A DNA stretch of 51,059 nt from Lachnospiraceae bacterium (lineage in GTDB: Bacteria; Bacillota; Clostridia; Lachnospirales; Lachnospiraceae), in contig JAGANQ010000032.1 in NCBI GenBank assembly GCA_017624115.1, positions 1 through 51,059 of the forward strand, read 5' to 3'. Made by a program: the position numbers and the translations under genes. Shown piece after piece: positions 24,464-33,222 of the stretch. Below the pieces are notes generated by a model. That model made no database searches. It was not told the origin of the DNA and saw nothing but the letters and a program-made list of their open reading frames with translations. Numbering within the stretch: the stretch's first letter is position 1; every line of letters starts with the position of its first letter.

Positions 24464-26218
24464 ATGAAGAAAAACTTTAAAAAAGCAGTTGCCCTTGCTA
24501 TGGCAAGTGCAATGGTAATGGGCAGCCTTTCTGCATGCGGTGGCAAGACTGATACACCGGCAAGCACAACAGCAGCAACAACAAAGGCAGCAGAGAACAG
24601 CACAACAAAAGCAGCAGAAGCTGCCACAACAGCTGCAGCAGAGAACACAGCAGCAGGTATCGAAGGCTGGACACCATTCGCAGAGCGTGTACATATCACA
24701 GTTCCTGTATATGACCGTTCCAAGGAAGGCTATCCTGCAGTAGATGATAACTACTGGACACAGTGGGTACAGAAGGAATTCGGTGACAAGTATAACATCG
24801 ATGTGGAATATGTAGCAATCCCTCGTGGAGACGTTATGACAAAGTACAGCCTGTTAATCGCTTCCGATGATACTCCTACTATCCTTATGGAGTATGACTA
24901 TCCGAAGGTAGCTCAGTGGGCAAGTGAGGGTGCTATGCAGGAAATCGACCTGGATGCTTTCGCACAGGTAGCTCCTACATACTATGGCAAGATGGTTGAG
25001 AACAATCAGCTGGCATACACAGATATCGATGGAAAGACATATTTCGTATTATCTGAGAGACCATATTACAACACAACATACAGCTTTGTGACATTCGTAA
25101 GAATGGACTGGTTAAGACAGGTTGGTTATGACCATGTTCCACAGAGCTATGAGGAGCACAAGGATGCTATCAACAAGATCATCGCAGCAGGTCTGACAGA
25201 TCAGGCACCTTTAGGATTATCCCTTCCTACAACAGCTTACTGCCAGAACTTCGCATTCAGAGATTACCCGGTTGACGAGGCTGAGTGGGCTATGCATTCT
25301 TCCTTAGGTACACCTTCCCTTTCCTGGGAGCCTACCTATAGAATGTTAAAGAGACAGAACGCAGAGTATAACATGAACTGGTACTCTTCAGAGTACGAAC
25401 TGGATGCAGACGGTGCAGCAGGTAACACAAGCTCCCAGCAGCAGACAGACTTCATCAACGGTAAGTTATATCAGTACGGCGGATATATGTCTGCAAATGT
25501 AGACTGGTTAACAGCATTCTATGAGAATAACCCAGATGCTGAGTTGGCACTTGCTTCCAACTACGCAGTAGTTGAGCCGGGCGTTGTTGATTTCCCTCAG
25601 TTCCGTGCAGACAACCCATTTGGTATGATCGTTGGCTTCAGCAGCCTTGCAGATGAGAATCAGTTAAAGGCAGCATGGATGTACATGGAGTGGATGAGCC
25701 AGGAAGAGACACTGTTCACAATGGAAAATGGTATCGAAGGTGTTACCTATACACTTAACGAGGAAGGTCTTCCGGTAGTAAATGGTGATTACAGAGGAAC
25801 AGAGATGTTAAACCACAACTGTAACATCGATATGACATGTATCGTACATGCATTAAAGGTTAATGGTACAATCGAGCAGAGTATTGAGGCTATTTCTCCG
25901 AAGGGACTTCCTCAGGACTTCACTCAGGCTATGATTGATAACTACTATGAGTTAAAGAAGATTGCTGATGAGCAGCATGCATACTCTGACCCTGTATTTG
26001 CAGTTGCTATCGAGTGTGAAGCAGAGTACAGCGCAGACCTGTTAAAGGCATATCAGGAAGCAAGCGTTAAGTTGACAAAGTGTAAGCCGGAAGAGTTCGA
26101 TGCAATCTATGCAGAAGAATCTAAGAAGTTCTTAGAGGCTGGTTATCAGGAAGTTATCGATGAAAGAAAAGCAGCTTATGAGGCAGGAAGCACAACAAAG
26201 CTTCCTTGGAATAAGTAA
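24464..26218 (+). CDS. Extracellular solute-binding lipoprotein, probable RG-I oligosaccharide binder
   Basis: 584 residues with a lipoprotein signal peptide (lipobox LSAC, Cys25). A low-complexity linker rich in T, A, K and E follows (about 28-66), then a family-1-type binding domain. Large binding proteins of this size pair with LplB/YtcP permeases for complex oligosaccharides. AGGAGG precedes the start. Third in the transporter operon and followed by a terminator, it probably acts on the cell surface beside the PL11 lyase. Codon use in this gene is strongly biased (CAG, GCA, ACA, AAG), as expected for an abundant protein. Confidence 0.92.
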   Translation: MKKNFKKAVALAMASAMVMGSLSACGGKTDTPASTTAATTKAAENSTTKAAEAATTAAAENTAAGIEGWTPFAERVHITVPVYDRSKEGYPAVDDNYWTQWVQKEFGDKYNIDVEYVAIPRGDVMTKYSLLIASDDTPTILMEYDYPKVAQWASEGAMQEIDLDAFAQVAPTYYGKMVENNQLAYTDIDGKTYFVLSERPYYNTTYSFVTFVRMDWLRQVGYDHVPQSYEEHKDAINKIIAAGLTDQAPLGLSLPTTAYCQNFAFRDYPVDEAEWAMHSSLGTPSLSWEPTYRMLKRQNAEYNMNWYSSEYELDADGAAGNTSSQQQTDFINGKLYQYGGYMSANVDWLTAFYENNPDAELALASNYAVVEPGVVDFPQFRADNPFGMIVGFSSLADENQLKAAWMYMEWMSQEETLFTMENGIEGVTYTLNEEGLPVVNGDYRGTEMLNHNCNIDMTCIVHALKVNGTIEQSIEAISPKGLPQDFTQAMIDNYYELKKIADEQHAYSDPVFAVAIECEAEYSADLLKAYQEASVKLTKCKPEEFDAIYAEESKKFLEAGYQEVIDERKAAYEAGSTTKLPWNK

Positions 26219-26252
26219 AAGCTTCATCGAAATGAAAATAGTATAGTAAAGA

Positions 26253-26280
26253 GGGGCTGTCTGCGCGGCAGCTCCTTTTT
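26253..26280 (+). terminator. Terminator after the binding protein gene
   Basis: 9-bp stem with two G-U pairs (26253-26261 with 26267-26275), followed by five T. It ends the transporter operon. Confidence 0.8.
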
Positions 26281-26285
26281 CACTA

Positions 26286-26314
26286 TTGCATTTCTATCGG
26301 GCAGAGGATATAAT
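26286..26314 (+). promoter_or_regulatory. Promoter of the GH105 gene
   Basis: TTGCAT (26286-26291), 17 bases, TATAAT (26309-26314), immediately after the terminator. GH105 thus has its own promoter. Confidence 0.75.
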
Positions 26315-26340
26315 AAAAGAAAAAGCGACAGGAGGGTGTT

Positions 26341-27405
26341 ATGTTAAAGTTAACCTACGACAAGAAACAGATTTTAGATGTGATGGATAAAGTAGTAAGA
26401 AAGACCATGACGATGGACATGGTATGGGACTGGCCATGCGGAGTAGCTTATTATGGTGTCTGCAAAGCATATGAGACAACGGGAAATAAGGAATATCTGG
26501 ATATGCTGGTGAAGTGGACGGACGAATATCTGGAGATGGGACTTCCTGACTGGAATGTGAATGCCTGTGCTATGGGACATGCCATGATTTCTCTGTATGA
26601 GGCAACCGGAGACCAGAAGTACTGGGATCTCGTGATGAGCAAGGTGGATTATCTGCGCAACAGGGCACTTCGTTTTGGTGACCATGTGTTACAGCATACA
26701 GTATCTTCAAACAATGATTTCCCGGAGCAGGCATGGGCTGATACATTATTTATGGCAGCGTTTTTCTTATTAAGAGTAGGCGCAAAATTAAAGGATCAGG
26801 ATATTATCAATGATGCATTAAACCAGTATTACTGGCATATCAAGTATTTGCAGGATGAAAAGACCAGTCTCTGGTATCACGGCTATAATAATATACATAA
26901 GGATCATATGTCTGGCTTCTATTGGGGAAGAGCAAATGCGTGGGCAGCTTACACTATGTCTCAGGTTAAGAAGCAGTTAAGTGACTGGTATCTGTATCCG
27001 CCTTGCATGGATGTAGAGTGCTCGATTCGTGACCAGTTGGCAGCAATCAAGCTTCTGCAGACAGAAAATGGTTTATGGAGAACGATTCTTGATGATCCGG
27101 AATCTTATGAAGAGGTTTCCGCATCTGCAGGTATCGCAGCAGCGATGATTGATAACGGTAATCCACTTCATTCCAAGTATGTGCAGAAGGCATTGAGGGG
27201 TATTCTTGATAATATCAGCGAGGATGGAAGAGTTCTCAATGTGTCCGGCGGTACGGCTGTTATGAAGGACAGAGAAGGCTACAGAAATGTACCGAAGGCA
27301 TGGATTCAGGGCTGGGGTCAGGGTCTGGCACTGGCATTTCTGGCAGCTGTTATCAGTGTACCTTCTGCGAATGAGAAGACAACTGTGGAAAAAACAGAAG
27401 AGTAA
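26341..27405 (+). CDS. GH105 unsaturated rhamnogalacturonyl hydrolase (YteR/YesR type)
   Basis: 354 residues with the alpha6/alpha6-barrel repeats of GH105. D134 in EQAWADTLFMAA matches the catalytic Asp143 of YteR; other family motifs include WDWPCGVAYYG near 29-39 and GFYWGRANAWAAY. The enzyme adds water to the unsaturated uronic acid left by the lyase and releases it from rhamnose. It has no signal peptide and acts in the cytoplasm. AGGAGG precedes the start. Position between the importer and the PL11 lyase fits RG-I breakdown. Confidence 0.93.
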   Translation: MLKLTYDKKQILDVMDKVVRKTMTMDMVWDWPCGVAYYGVCKAYETTGNKEYLDMLVKWTDEYLEMGLPDWNVNACAMGHAMISLYEATGDQKYWDLVMSKVDYLRNRALRFGDHVLQHTVSSNNDFPEQAWADTLFMAAFFLLRVGAKLKDQDIINDALNQYYWHIKYLQDEKTSLWYHGYNNIHKDHMSGFYWGRANAWAAYTMSQVKKQLSDWYLYPPCMDVECSIRDQLAAIKLLQTENGLWRTILDDPESYEEVSASAGIAAAMIDNGNPLHSKYVQKALRGILDNISEDGRVLNVSGGTAVMKDREGYRNVPKAWIQGWGQGLALAFLAAVISVPSANEKTTVEKTEE

Positions 27406-27428
27406 ACAGAAGACGAGTGTCTGCATAT

Positions 27429-27456
27429 AAAGGGGCTGGATTGACAGTCCCTTTTA
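27429..27456 (+). terminator. Terminator after GH105
   Basis: 10-bp stem with one G-U pair (27429-27438 with 27445-27454), with a modest T-run. It abuts palindromic repeat copy 2. Confidence 0.65.
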
Positions 27457-27458
27457 TC

Positions 27459-27495
27459 ATATCATAGGAAAGTTCTTTAAACTTCCCTATGATAT
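27459..27495. repeat. Palindromic repeat, copy 2
   Basis: Outer stem ATATCATAGG/CCTATGATAT (27459-27468 with 27486-27495) with an inner stem around CTTTA. The 27-base core (27464-27490) is the exact reverse complement of the copy at 13682-13708. Outer bases differ but remain paired. Confidence 0.75.
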
Positions 27496-27637
27496 AAAAA
27501 ATGCAGGGATGAGCACTCGCACAAGATGAAAATGTCAGCTAAAGCTGACCGTGCTCCGCTTTGTTCTAATAAGGAGTAGATTTTTAGGAGAAAATCATGT
27601 ATATTGATTAGTACAGGGGTAAAGGAGGCAAGTTATC

Positions 27638-29767
27638 ATGTATTACAAAAAAATAAAAAAGATTACGGCAGTAGTCGCGGCTCTGTCGATAGCAGTATCA
27701 GCAACAGCCTGTGGTTCGGCTTCTGACGGGGCGACAACACCGGCGGCGCTGGCACAGCCTGAGACATCTGCAGAGACCACAACAGCACAGACAACGACAG
27801 CGGCAGAGACTACGACAGCCGAACCGGAAACAGAGACGAAGGAAGAGACAACGCAGTATGGTACATTGACGGATTTCGGAGTCAGGGCAGATGCTGAAAG
27901 CTATTCTGACCGTGCGCTGGTAGCAGTAAAGGAAAGTACACGCTCGCCGGAGGGCATTTTTGTGAGCTGGCGTGCATATGAGGCAGATTCTGCAGGTATA
28001 AGCTTTACACTGGAGAGAAACGGCGAGGTGGTCTATACAGGTGACAGAACCAGTTATTTTGATACGGAGGGTAAGTCCGGCGATACCTACAGGCTGACAG
28101 CCAGCGAGGGACTTTCACAGTCGGGTGAGGAGACAATCGCGTGGAGCAGAGAGTATCAGGAGTTTACCCTGCAGGCACCGGAGCCTCAGACGATGCCGGA
28201 TGGTTCTGAGACAGCGTATACGTCCAATGATATGTCCGTGGGAGATTTAGACGGAGACGGTCAGCTTGAGCTGATTGTAAAGTGGTATCCGGGCAATGCA
28301 CAGGATAATTCGAAGGATGGGTATACCGGAACCACATTTTTAGACGGTTATGATATCAATATCGCAACCGGAGAGGCAAAGCTGATGTGGCGTATTGACC
28401 TTGGATTAAATATCCGCTCCGGTGCACATTATACACAATTCCAGGTATGGGATTATGACGGAGACGGCTGCGCAGAGGTCATGTGCAAGACTGCCGATGG
28501 TACGACTGCCTATGATGCTTCTTTGAATGAGACTGGCTTTGTCGGGGCAGTGAGCATGAGCAGCCTTGATATATCTGCAAAGGGCACGCCGGAGCAGTAT
28601 GATTTCCGCCAGCATAGCGGCAGACTGGGACGAATCGTACTCGGACAGGAATATCTGACAGTATTTGATGGAAAGACTGGCAGTATCATTGATACGGTGG
28701 AATATATCCCGGAGCGTGGACCTTATGACGAGGTGAAGGGAATCTATGACACCAGATACTGGGGTCTAAAGGATGGCTATCCGGCAGAGAAAAATGACGG
28801 TTATGCAAACCGCTGCGACCGTTTCCTTGCTGCGACGGCGTATCTGGATGACGGCTCTGCCAGTGCCGTGTTCTGCCGTGGCTATTATGGAAGAACGGCG
28901 CTTACCGCATGGAAGCTGATTGATAAGAAGCTTGTCATGCAGTGGGCATTTGATGTGCCGAATGAAAGCGAATATGCAGCACAGGGAAATCATGGACTGT
29001 CGGTCAATGATGTAGACAATGACGGCTATGATGAGATTATCTACGGCTCTCTGGTAGTAGATAACACAGGAGAAGCTCTTTATGCGACTGGTCTGGGACA
29101 CGGGGATGCGATGCATGTCAGTGACTGGAATAATGACGGTAAGCTGGAGGTCTTCAGCGTGCATGAGGAGGCAAATGCAAAATACCATGTAGAGCTGCAT
29201 GATGCAGCGACAGGTGAGATTTTGTGGGGTTATGCAAATGGCAAGGATACCGGACGAGGTGTTGCAGCCGATATCGACCCACGCTACGAGGGTGCTGAGA
29301 TGTGGTGTGCTGTTACCAATGTAACCTATGACAGCCAGGGGAATATTATTTATCAGGATAAAAAGCCAAGTCAGAACTTTTCTATGTACTGGGACGGCGA
29401 TTTGCTGATGGAGCTTTTTGACTCCAACAACAGCGAGCAGCTCATACCACAGATTCAGAAGTGGGATTATGAAAACCTGAAAACAAATGTATTATTGCAG
29501 GCAGACGGGGCACAGCTCAATAACGGAACAAAGGCAAATGCAGGATTAGTTGCTGATATTTACGGTGACTGGAGAGAAGAGGTTATCGTAAGAGATGCTG
29601 AAGATAATAATAAGATTCGTATCTACAGCACGACTTATGAGACGGAGTATGTATTCCCATGTATGCTCGAGGACAGAGCTTATCGCGAGGGTGTGGCATG
29701 GCAGAATACCGCTTATAACCAGCCGGCGAATCTTCCATATCTGCTGAGTGAGGATAGGAGCAGATAA
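27638..29767 (+). CDS. PL11 rhamnogalacturonan lyase, lipid-anchored
   Basis: 709 residues. Signal peptide and lipobox ATAC (Cys25), then a T/A/E-rich linker (28-70) and a beta domain, then the PL11 eight-bladed propeller. Ca2+-binding repeats are plain: GDLDGDGQLELIVKW, DYDGDGCAEVMCKTADG, DVDNDGYDEIIYG and DWNNDGKLEVF. PL11 enzymes cleave the Rha-GalA bond of RG-I by beta-elimination and leave an unsaturated galacturonate. The lipid anchor would hold it outside the membrane beside the binding protein. AAGGAGG precedes the start. The linker resembles that of the binding protein. Confidence 0.93.
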   Translation: MYYKKIKKITAVVAALSIAVSATACGSASDGATTPAALAQPETSAETTTAQTTTAAETTTAEPETETKEETTQYGTLTDFGVRADAESYSDRALVAVKESTRSPEGIFVSWRAYEADSAGISFTLERNGEVVYTGDRTSYFDTEGKSGDTYRLTASEGLSQSGEETIAWSREYQEFTLQAPEPQTMPDGSETAYTSNDMSVGDLDGDGQLELIVKWYPGNAQDNSKDGYTGTTFLDGYDINIATGEAKLMWRIDLGLNIRSGAHYTQFQVWDYDGDGCAEVMCKTADGTTAYDASLNETGFVGAVSMSSLDISAKGTPEQYDFRQHSGRLGRIVLGQEYLTVFDGKTGSIIDTVEYIPERGPYDEVKGIYDTRYWGLKDGYPAEKNDGYANRCDRFLAATAYLDDGSASAVFCRGYYGRTALTAWKLIDKKLVMQWAFDVPNESEYAAQGNHGLSVNDVDNDGYDEIIYGSLVVDNTGEALYATGLGHGDAMHVSDWNNDGKLEVFSVHEEANAKYHVELHDAATGEILWGYANGKDTGRGVAADIDPRYEGAEMWCAVTNVTYDSQGNIIYQDKKPSQNFSMYWDGDLLMELFDSNNSEQLIPQIQKWDYENLKTNVLLQADGAQLNNGTKANAGLVADIYGDWREEVIVRDAEDNNKIRIYSTTYETEYVFPCMLEDRAYREGVAWQNTAYNQPANLPYLLSEDRSR

Positions 29768-29823
29768 GTAAGGCTGCTGCGAAGCAGCAGGAAAGCACTG
29801 CAGGCGCGGTTTTGAGAATAGTG

Positions 29824-29870
29824 CGGGCGGAACGCCCGAGGTTGACAAAATCCGGTAAGTGGCTTATAGT
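29824..29870 (+). promoter_or_regulatory. Promoter of the isomerase-asnS pair, with upstream hairpin
   Basis: TTGACA (29842-29847), 17 bases, TATAGT (29865-29870). A GC-rich palindrome, CGGGCG-GAA-CGCCCG (29824-29838), lies just upstream of the -35 box and may end the PL11 transcript or serve as an operator. Confidence 0.7.
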
Positions 29871-29918
29871 TAAAGAAGATATTGTATATACTAATGTAGA
29901 ATAGGAGAAGAGGAAGCA

Positions 29919-30560
29919 ATGAAAATCGCATTGATTAATGAGAACAGTCAGGCAGCTAAAAATGAGATGATTTACAATACATTAAAAAGTGTTGTAGAGC
30001 CGATGGGACATGAGGTAGTGAATTACGGTATGTACAGCTCAGAGGATCAGGCACAGCTTACTTATGTGCAGGTTGGTATCCTTACAGGAATTCTGTTAAA
30101 CTCCGGAGCAGCAGATTTCGTAATTACCGGCTGCGGTACAGGCGAGGGCGCTATGTTAGCATGTAACTCCTTCCCAAATGTACTCTGCGGACATATTGAG
30201 TCTCCGCTTGACGCATATCTGTTCTCTCAGGTAAACGACGGAAACGCTATCGCACTTCCATTTGCTGAGAATTTCGGATGGGGCGGTGAGCTGAATCTGC
30301 AGTATATTTTCGAAAAGCTTTTCTGCACACCGGGTGGCGGCGGATATCCGAAGGAGAGAGTCGTGCCGGAGCAGAGAAATAAGAAGATTCTTGATGAAGT
30401 AAAGAAGGTTACTCATGTGGATATGGTGACAATCCTAAAGAATATTGACCAGGAGTTATTAAAGGGCGCAGTAAGCGGTGAGAAGTTTAAGGAGTATTTC
30501 TTCAGAGACTGCAAATGCGATAAGATGGCAGAGGCAGTTAAGGGAATTATCAATGAGTAG
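29919..30560 (+). CDS. RpiB/LacAB-fold isomerase, DhuI-like (4-deoxy-5-hexosulose-uronate isomerase)
   Basis: 213 residues of the RpiB/LacA/LacB fold. It resembles my memory of streptococcal DhuI from start to end: MKIALINENSQA, GMYSSEDQAQLTYVQVG, TGCGTGEGAMLACNSFP and GGGYPKERVVPEQRN. DhuI converts 4-deoxy-L-threo-5-hexosulose-uronate to 3-deoxy-glycero-2,5-hexodiulosonate, the step done by KduI elsewhere. That keto-uronate is what the GH105 product rearranges to, so the context fits. It has its own promoter and lies 15 bases ahead of asnS. The next enzymes (dehydrogenase, KDG kinase, aldolase) are not in this window. Confidence 0.8.
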   Translation: MKIALINENSQAAKNEMIYNTLKSVVEPMGHEVVNYGMYSSEDQAQLTYVQVGILTGILLNSGAADFVITGCGTGEGAMLACNSFPNVLCGHIESPLDAYLFSQVNDGNAIALPFAENFGWGGELNLQYIFEKLFCTPGGGGYPKERVVPEQRNKKILDEVKKVTHVDMVTILKNIDQELLKGAVSGEKFKEYFFRDCKCDKMAEAVKGIINE

Positions 30561-30575
30561 AAAGGTATTTCTGAG

Positions 30576-31967
30576 ATGGAATTAGTAACAGTAAGAGAAT
30601 TATACAGAAACAGAGAAGAGTATCTTGGCAAAAAGATTACAGTGGGCGGCTGGCTTCGCAGTGTCCGTGACTCCAAGAGCTTTGGTTTTCTGGTATTAAA
30701 TGATGGAACATTTTTTGAGACATTACAGGTAGTGTACCATGATACCATGGATAATTTTGCAGAGGTATCAAAGCTTAACGTAGGTGCAGCTGTTATCGTA
30801 ACCGGTACATTGGTGGCGACACCGGAGGCAAAGCAGCCGTTCGAGATTCAGGCAGATACGGTAGAGGTAGAGGGTAATTCTTCACCGGATTATCCGCTGC
30901 AGAAAAAGAGACACAGCTTTGAATATTTAAGAACGATTTCTCATTTAAGACCTAGAACAAATACGTTCCAGGCAGTATTCAGAGTGCGCTCTCTGATTGC
31001 CTATGCGATTCACCAGTATTTCCAGGAGAGAGATTTCGTCTATGTGCATACACCGTTAATCACAGGCAGTGACTGTGAAGGTGCAGGCGAGATGTTTCAG
31101 GTAACAACGCTGGATTTAAACAATGTGCCAAAGACTGCGGACGGCAAGGTAGATTTCTCGCAGGATTTCTTCAATAAGCCGACAAATCTGACAGTAAGCG
31201 GACAGTTAAACGGCGAGACCTATGCGATGGCATTTCGCAATATATATACCTTTGGACCGACCTTCCGTGCAGAGAACTCCAATACCACCCGCCATGCGGC
31301 CGAGTTCTGGATGATTGAGCCGGAGATTGCATTTGCAGATTTGAAGGACGATATGGTGCTTGCTGAGGGTATGTTAAAATATGTTATCCGCTACGTCATG
31401 GAGCATGCACCGGAGGAAATGGCGTTCTTCAATCAGTTTGTGGACAAGGGTCTGATTGAGCGTCTGGAGGGTGTGCTGAATTCTGAATTCGGTCATATTA
31501 CCTACACGGAGGCGATTGAGCTTCTGGAGAAGCACAATGATGAATTTGATTATAAAGTATCCTGGGGCTGTGATTTGCAGACGGAGCATGAGAGGTATCT
31601 GACCGAGCAGATTTTCAAGCGTCCGGTATTCGTAACCGATTATCCAAAGGAAATCAAGGCATTCTATATGAAGCTCAATGATGACGGCAAAACAGTAGCT
31701 GCTATGGATTGTCTTGTACCGGGAATCGGCGAGATTATCGGCGGAAGCCAGAGAGAGGATGATTATGATAAGCTGCTTGCCAGAATGAACGAGCTGGGAC
31801 TTAAGCCGGAGGATTATCAGTTCTATCTGGATTTGCGTAAATATGGCTCGACAAGACATGCAGGTTTTGGACTGGGCTTTGAGAGATGCGTGATGTATCT
31901 GACGGGTATGGGCAATATCCGCGATGTAATTCCGTTCCCGAGAACAGTAAATAACTGTGAGCTTTAA
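30576..31967 (+). CDS. asnS: Asparagine-tRNA ligase
   Basis: 463 residues, the family length. N-terminal OB-fold for the anticodon ([22 protein letters not shown]), then a class II core: motif 2 in [24 protein letters not shown] and motif 3 in [21 protein letters not shown]. It charges tRNA-Asn. It follows the isomerase by 15 bases and is probably read from the same promoter. That would tie a housekeeping gene to the sugar gene's promoter, so the promoter at 29842 is likely constitutive. Confidence 0.97.
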   Translation: MELVTVRELYRNREEYLGKKITVGGWLRSVRDSKSFGFLVLNDGTFFETLQVVYHDTMDNFAEVSKLNVGAAVIVTGTLVATPEAKQPFEIQADTVEVEGNSSPDYPLQKKRHSFEYLRTISHLRPRTNTFQAVFRVRSLIAYAIHQYFQERDFVYVHTPLITGSDCEGAGEMFQVTTLDLNNVPKTADGKVDFSQDFFNKPTNLTVSGQLNGETYAMAFRNIYTFGPTFRAENSNTTRHAAEFWMIEPEIAFADLKDDMVLAEGMLKYVIRYVMEHAPEEMAFFNQFVDKGLIERLEGVLNSEFGHITYTEAIELLEKHNDEFDYKVSWGCDLQTEHERYLTEQIFKRPVFVTDYPKEIKAFYMKLNDDGKTVAAMDCLVPGIGEIIGGSQREDDYDKLLARMNELGLKPEDYQFYLDLRKYGSTRHAGFGLGFERCVMYLTGMGNIRDVIPFPRTVNNCEL

Positions 31968-31970
31968 AAT

Positions 31971-32019
31971 AAAAGGCTGATGACTTCTGTGATGATAATT
32001 ACAGGGTTGTCAGCCTTTT
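31971..32019 (+). terminator. Terminator after asnS
   Basis: Ten-base perfect outer stem, AAAAGGCTGA (31971-31980) with TCAGCCTTTT (32010-32019), ending in T. Confidence 0.75.
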
Positions 32020-32046
32020 AGTTTACATAAAACAGGAGGAAGAGTT

Positions 32047-33222
32047 ATGTTACTTAGTCTTGCACTGATTTTTCTATGTGGTATGCTGCTTGGAGGTATC
32101 TTTTCAAAGCTTAAGTTTCCGAGTCTGCTCGGTATGCTTCTGACGGGAATTTTATTAGGACCGTATGTGCTGAACCTGCTGGATGAATCCATATTGTCCA
32201 TATCTGCAGATTTGCGGCAGATTGCATTGATTATCATTCTGACGAGAGCAGGATTGAATCTGAACATTGAGGATTTGAAGAAGGTGGGCAGACCTGCAGT
32301 GCTGATGTGTTTTGTTCCGGCATGCTTTGAGATAACGGGTATGCTTTGTCTGGCTCCGAAGCTGCTGGGAGTGAGCGTTTTAGAGGCGGCTGTGCTTGGA
32401 ACAGTAATAGCGGCAGTATCGCCTGCGGTGATTGTGCCGAAGATGCTTAAGCTGATGGAAGAGGGCTATGGAACAGATAAGAGCATTCCGCAGCTTATCA
32501 TGGCAGGGGCGTCTGTAGATGATGTGTTTGTGATTGTGCTGTTTGCATCGGTAACAGGGCTTGCGGCAAATGGGACATTTTCAGCACTTGATTTAGTGAA
32601 GATTCCAACCTCCATTCTGCTTGGACTGGCAGGGGGTATTGTCTGCGGGGCAGCGCTTGCATGGATATTTGCGCAGTATCATCTTCGGGACAGCGTGAAA
32701 GTCATTATGATTCTGAGTATATCATTTCTGCTGGTGACACTGGAGCATTCCATTACAGGGATAATTGGATTTTCAGGACTGCTGGCGGTGATGGGGATGG
32801 GAATCACGCTGCAGAGGATGCGCTTGGAAGCAGCCCGCAGATTATCGGCAAAGTATTCGAAGCTGTGGGTAGCGGCAGAGCTGCTGCTATTTGTACTGGT
32901 AGGGGCGACTGTTGATATTCCATATGCACTGAATTGTGGTATAGCTGCAGTTATCCTGATATTCGGTGTGCTGCTATTCCGCATGGCGGGTGTTCTTGTC
33001 TGTATGCTGGGAACAGAATTGTCGCGTAAGGAGCGGCTGTTCTGTATGCTTGCTTATACCCCAAAGGCGACGGTGCAGGCGGCTATAGGCTCAGTTCCAT
33101 TATCTATGGGACTGTCGTGCGGCAATGTTGTACTGACTGTGGCAGTACTGGCTATACTGATTACAGCACCGCTTGGAGCATTTGCGGTAGATATGACATA
33201 TAAGAGGTGGCTTAAAAAATGA
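32047..33222 (+). CDS. Cation:proton antiporter (CPA family)
   Basis: 391 residues, about eleven to twelve membrane helices. Helical motifs GGIFSKLKFPSLLGMLLTGILLGPY and AVSPAVIVPKML are typical of NhaP/Kef-like antiporters, and GASVDDVFVIVLFA holds the paired Asp expected at the ion site. It probably exchanges Na+ or K+ for H+. AGGAGG precedes the start. Its stop overlaps the start of the next gene (ATGA at 33219-33222), so the two are translationally coupled. No soluble TrkA-N domain is present. Confidence 0.85.
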   Translation: MLLSLALIFLCGMLLGGIFSKLKFPSLLGMLLTGILLGPYVLNLLDESILSISADLRQIALIIILTRAGLNLNIEDLKKVGRPAVLMCFVPACFEITGMLCLAPKLLGVSVLEAAVLGTVIAAVSPAVIVPKMLKLMEEGYGTDKSIPQLIMAGASVDDVFVIVLFASVTGLAANGTFSALDLVKIPTSILLGLAGGIVCGAALAWIFAQYHLRDSVKVIMILSISFLLVTLEHSITGIIGFSGLLAVMGMGITLQRMRLEAARRLSAKYSKLWVAAELLLFVLVGATVDIPYALNCGIAAVILIFGVLLFRMAGVLVCMLGTELSRKERLFCMLAYTPKATVQAAIGSVPLSMGLSCGNVVLTVAVLAILITAPLGAFAVDMTYKRWLKK

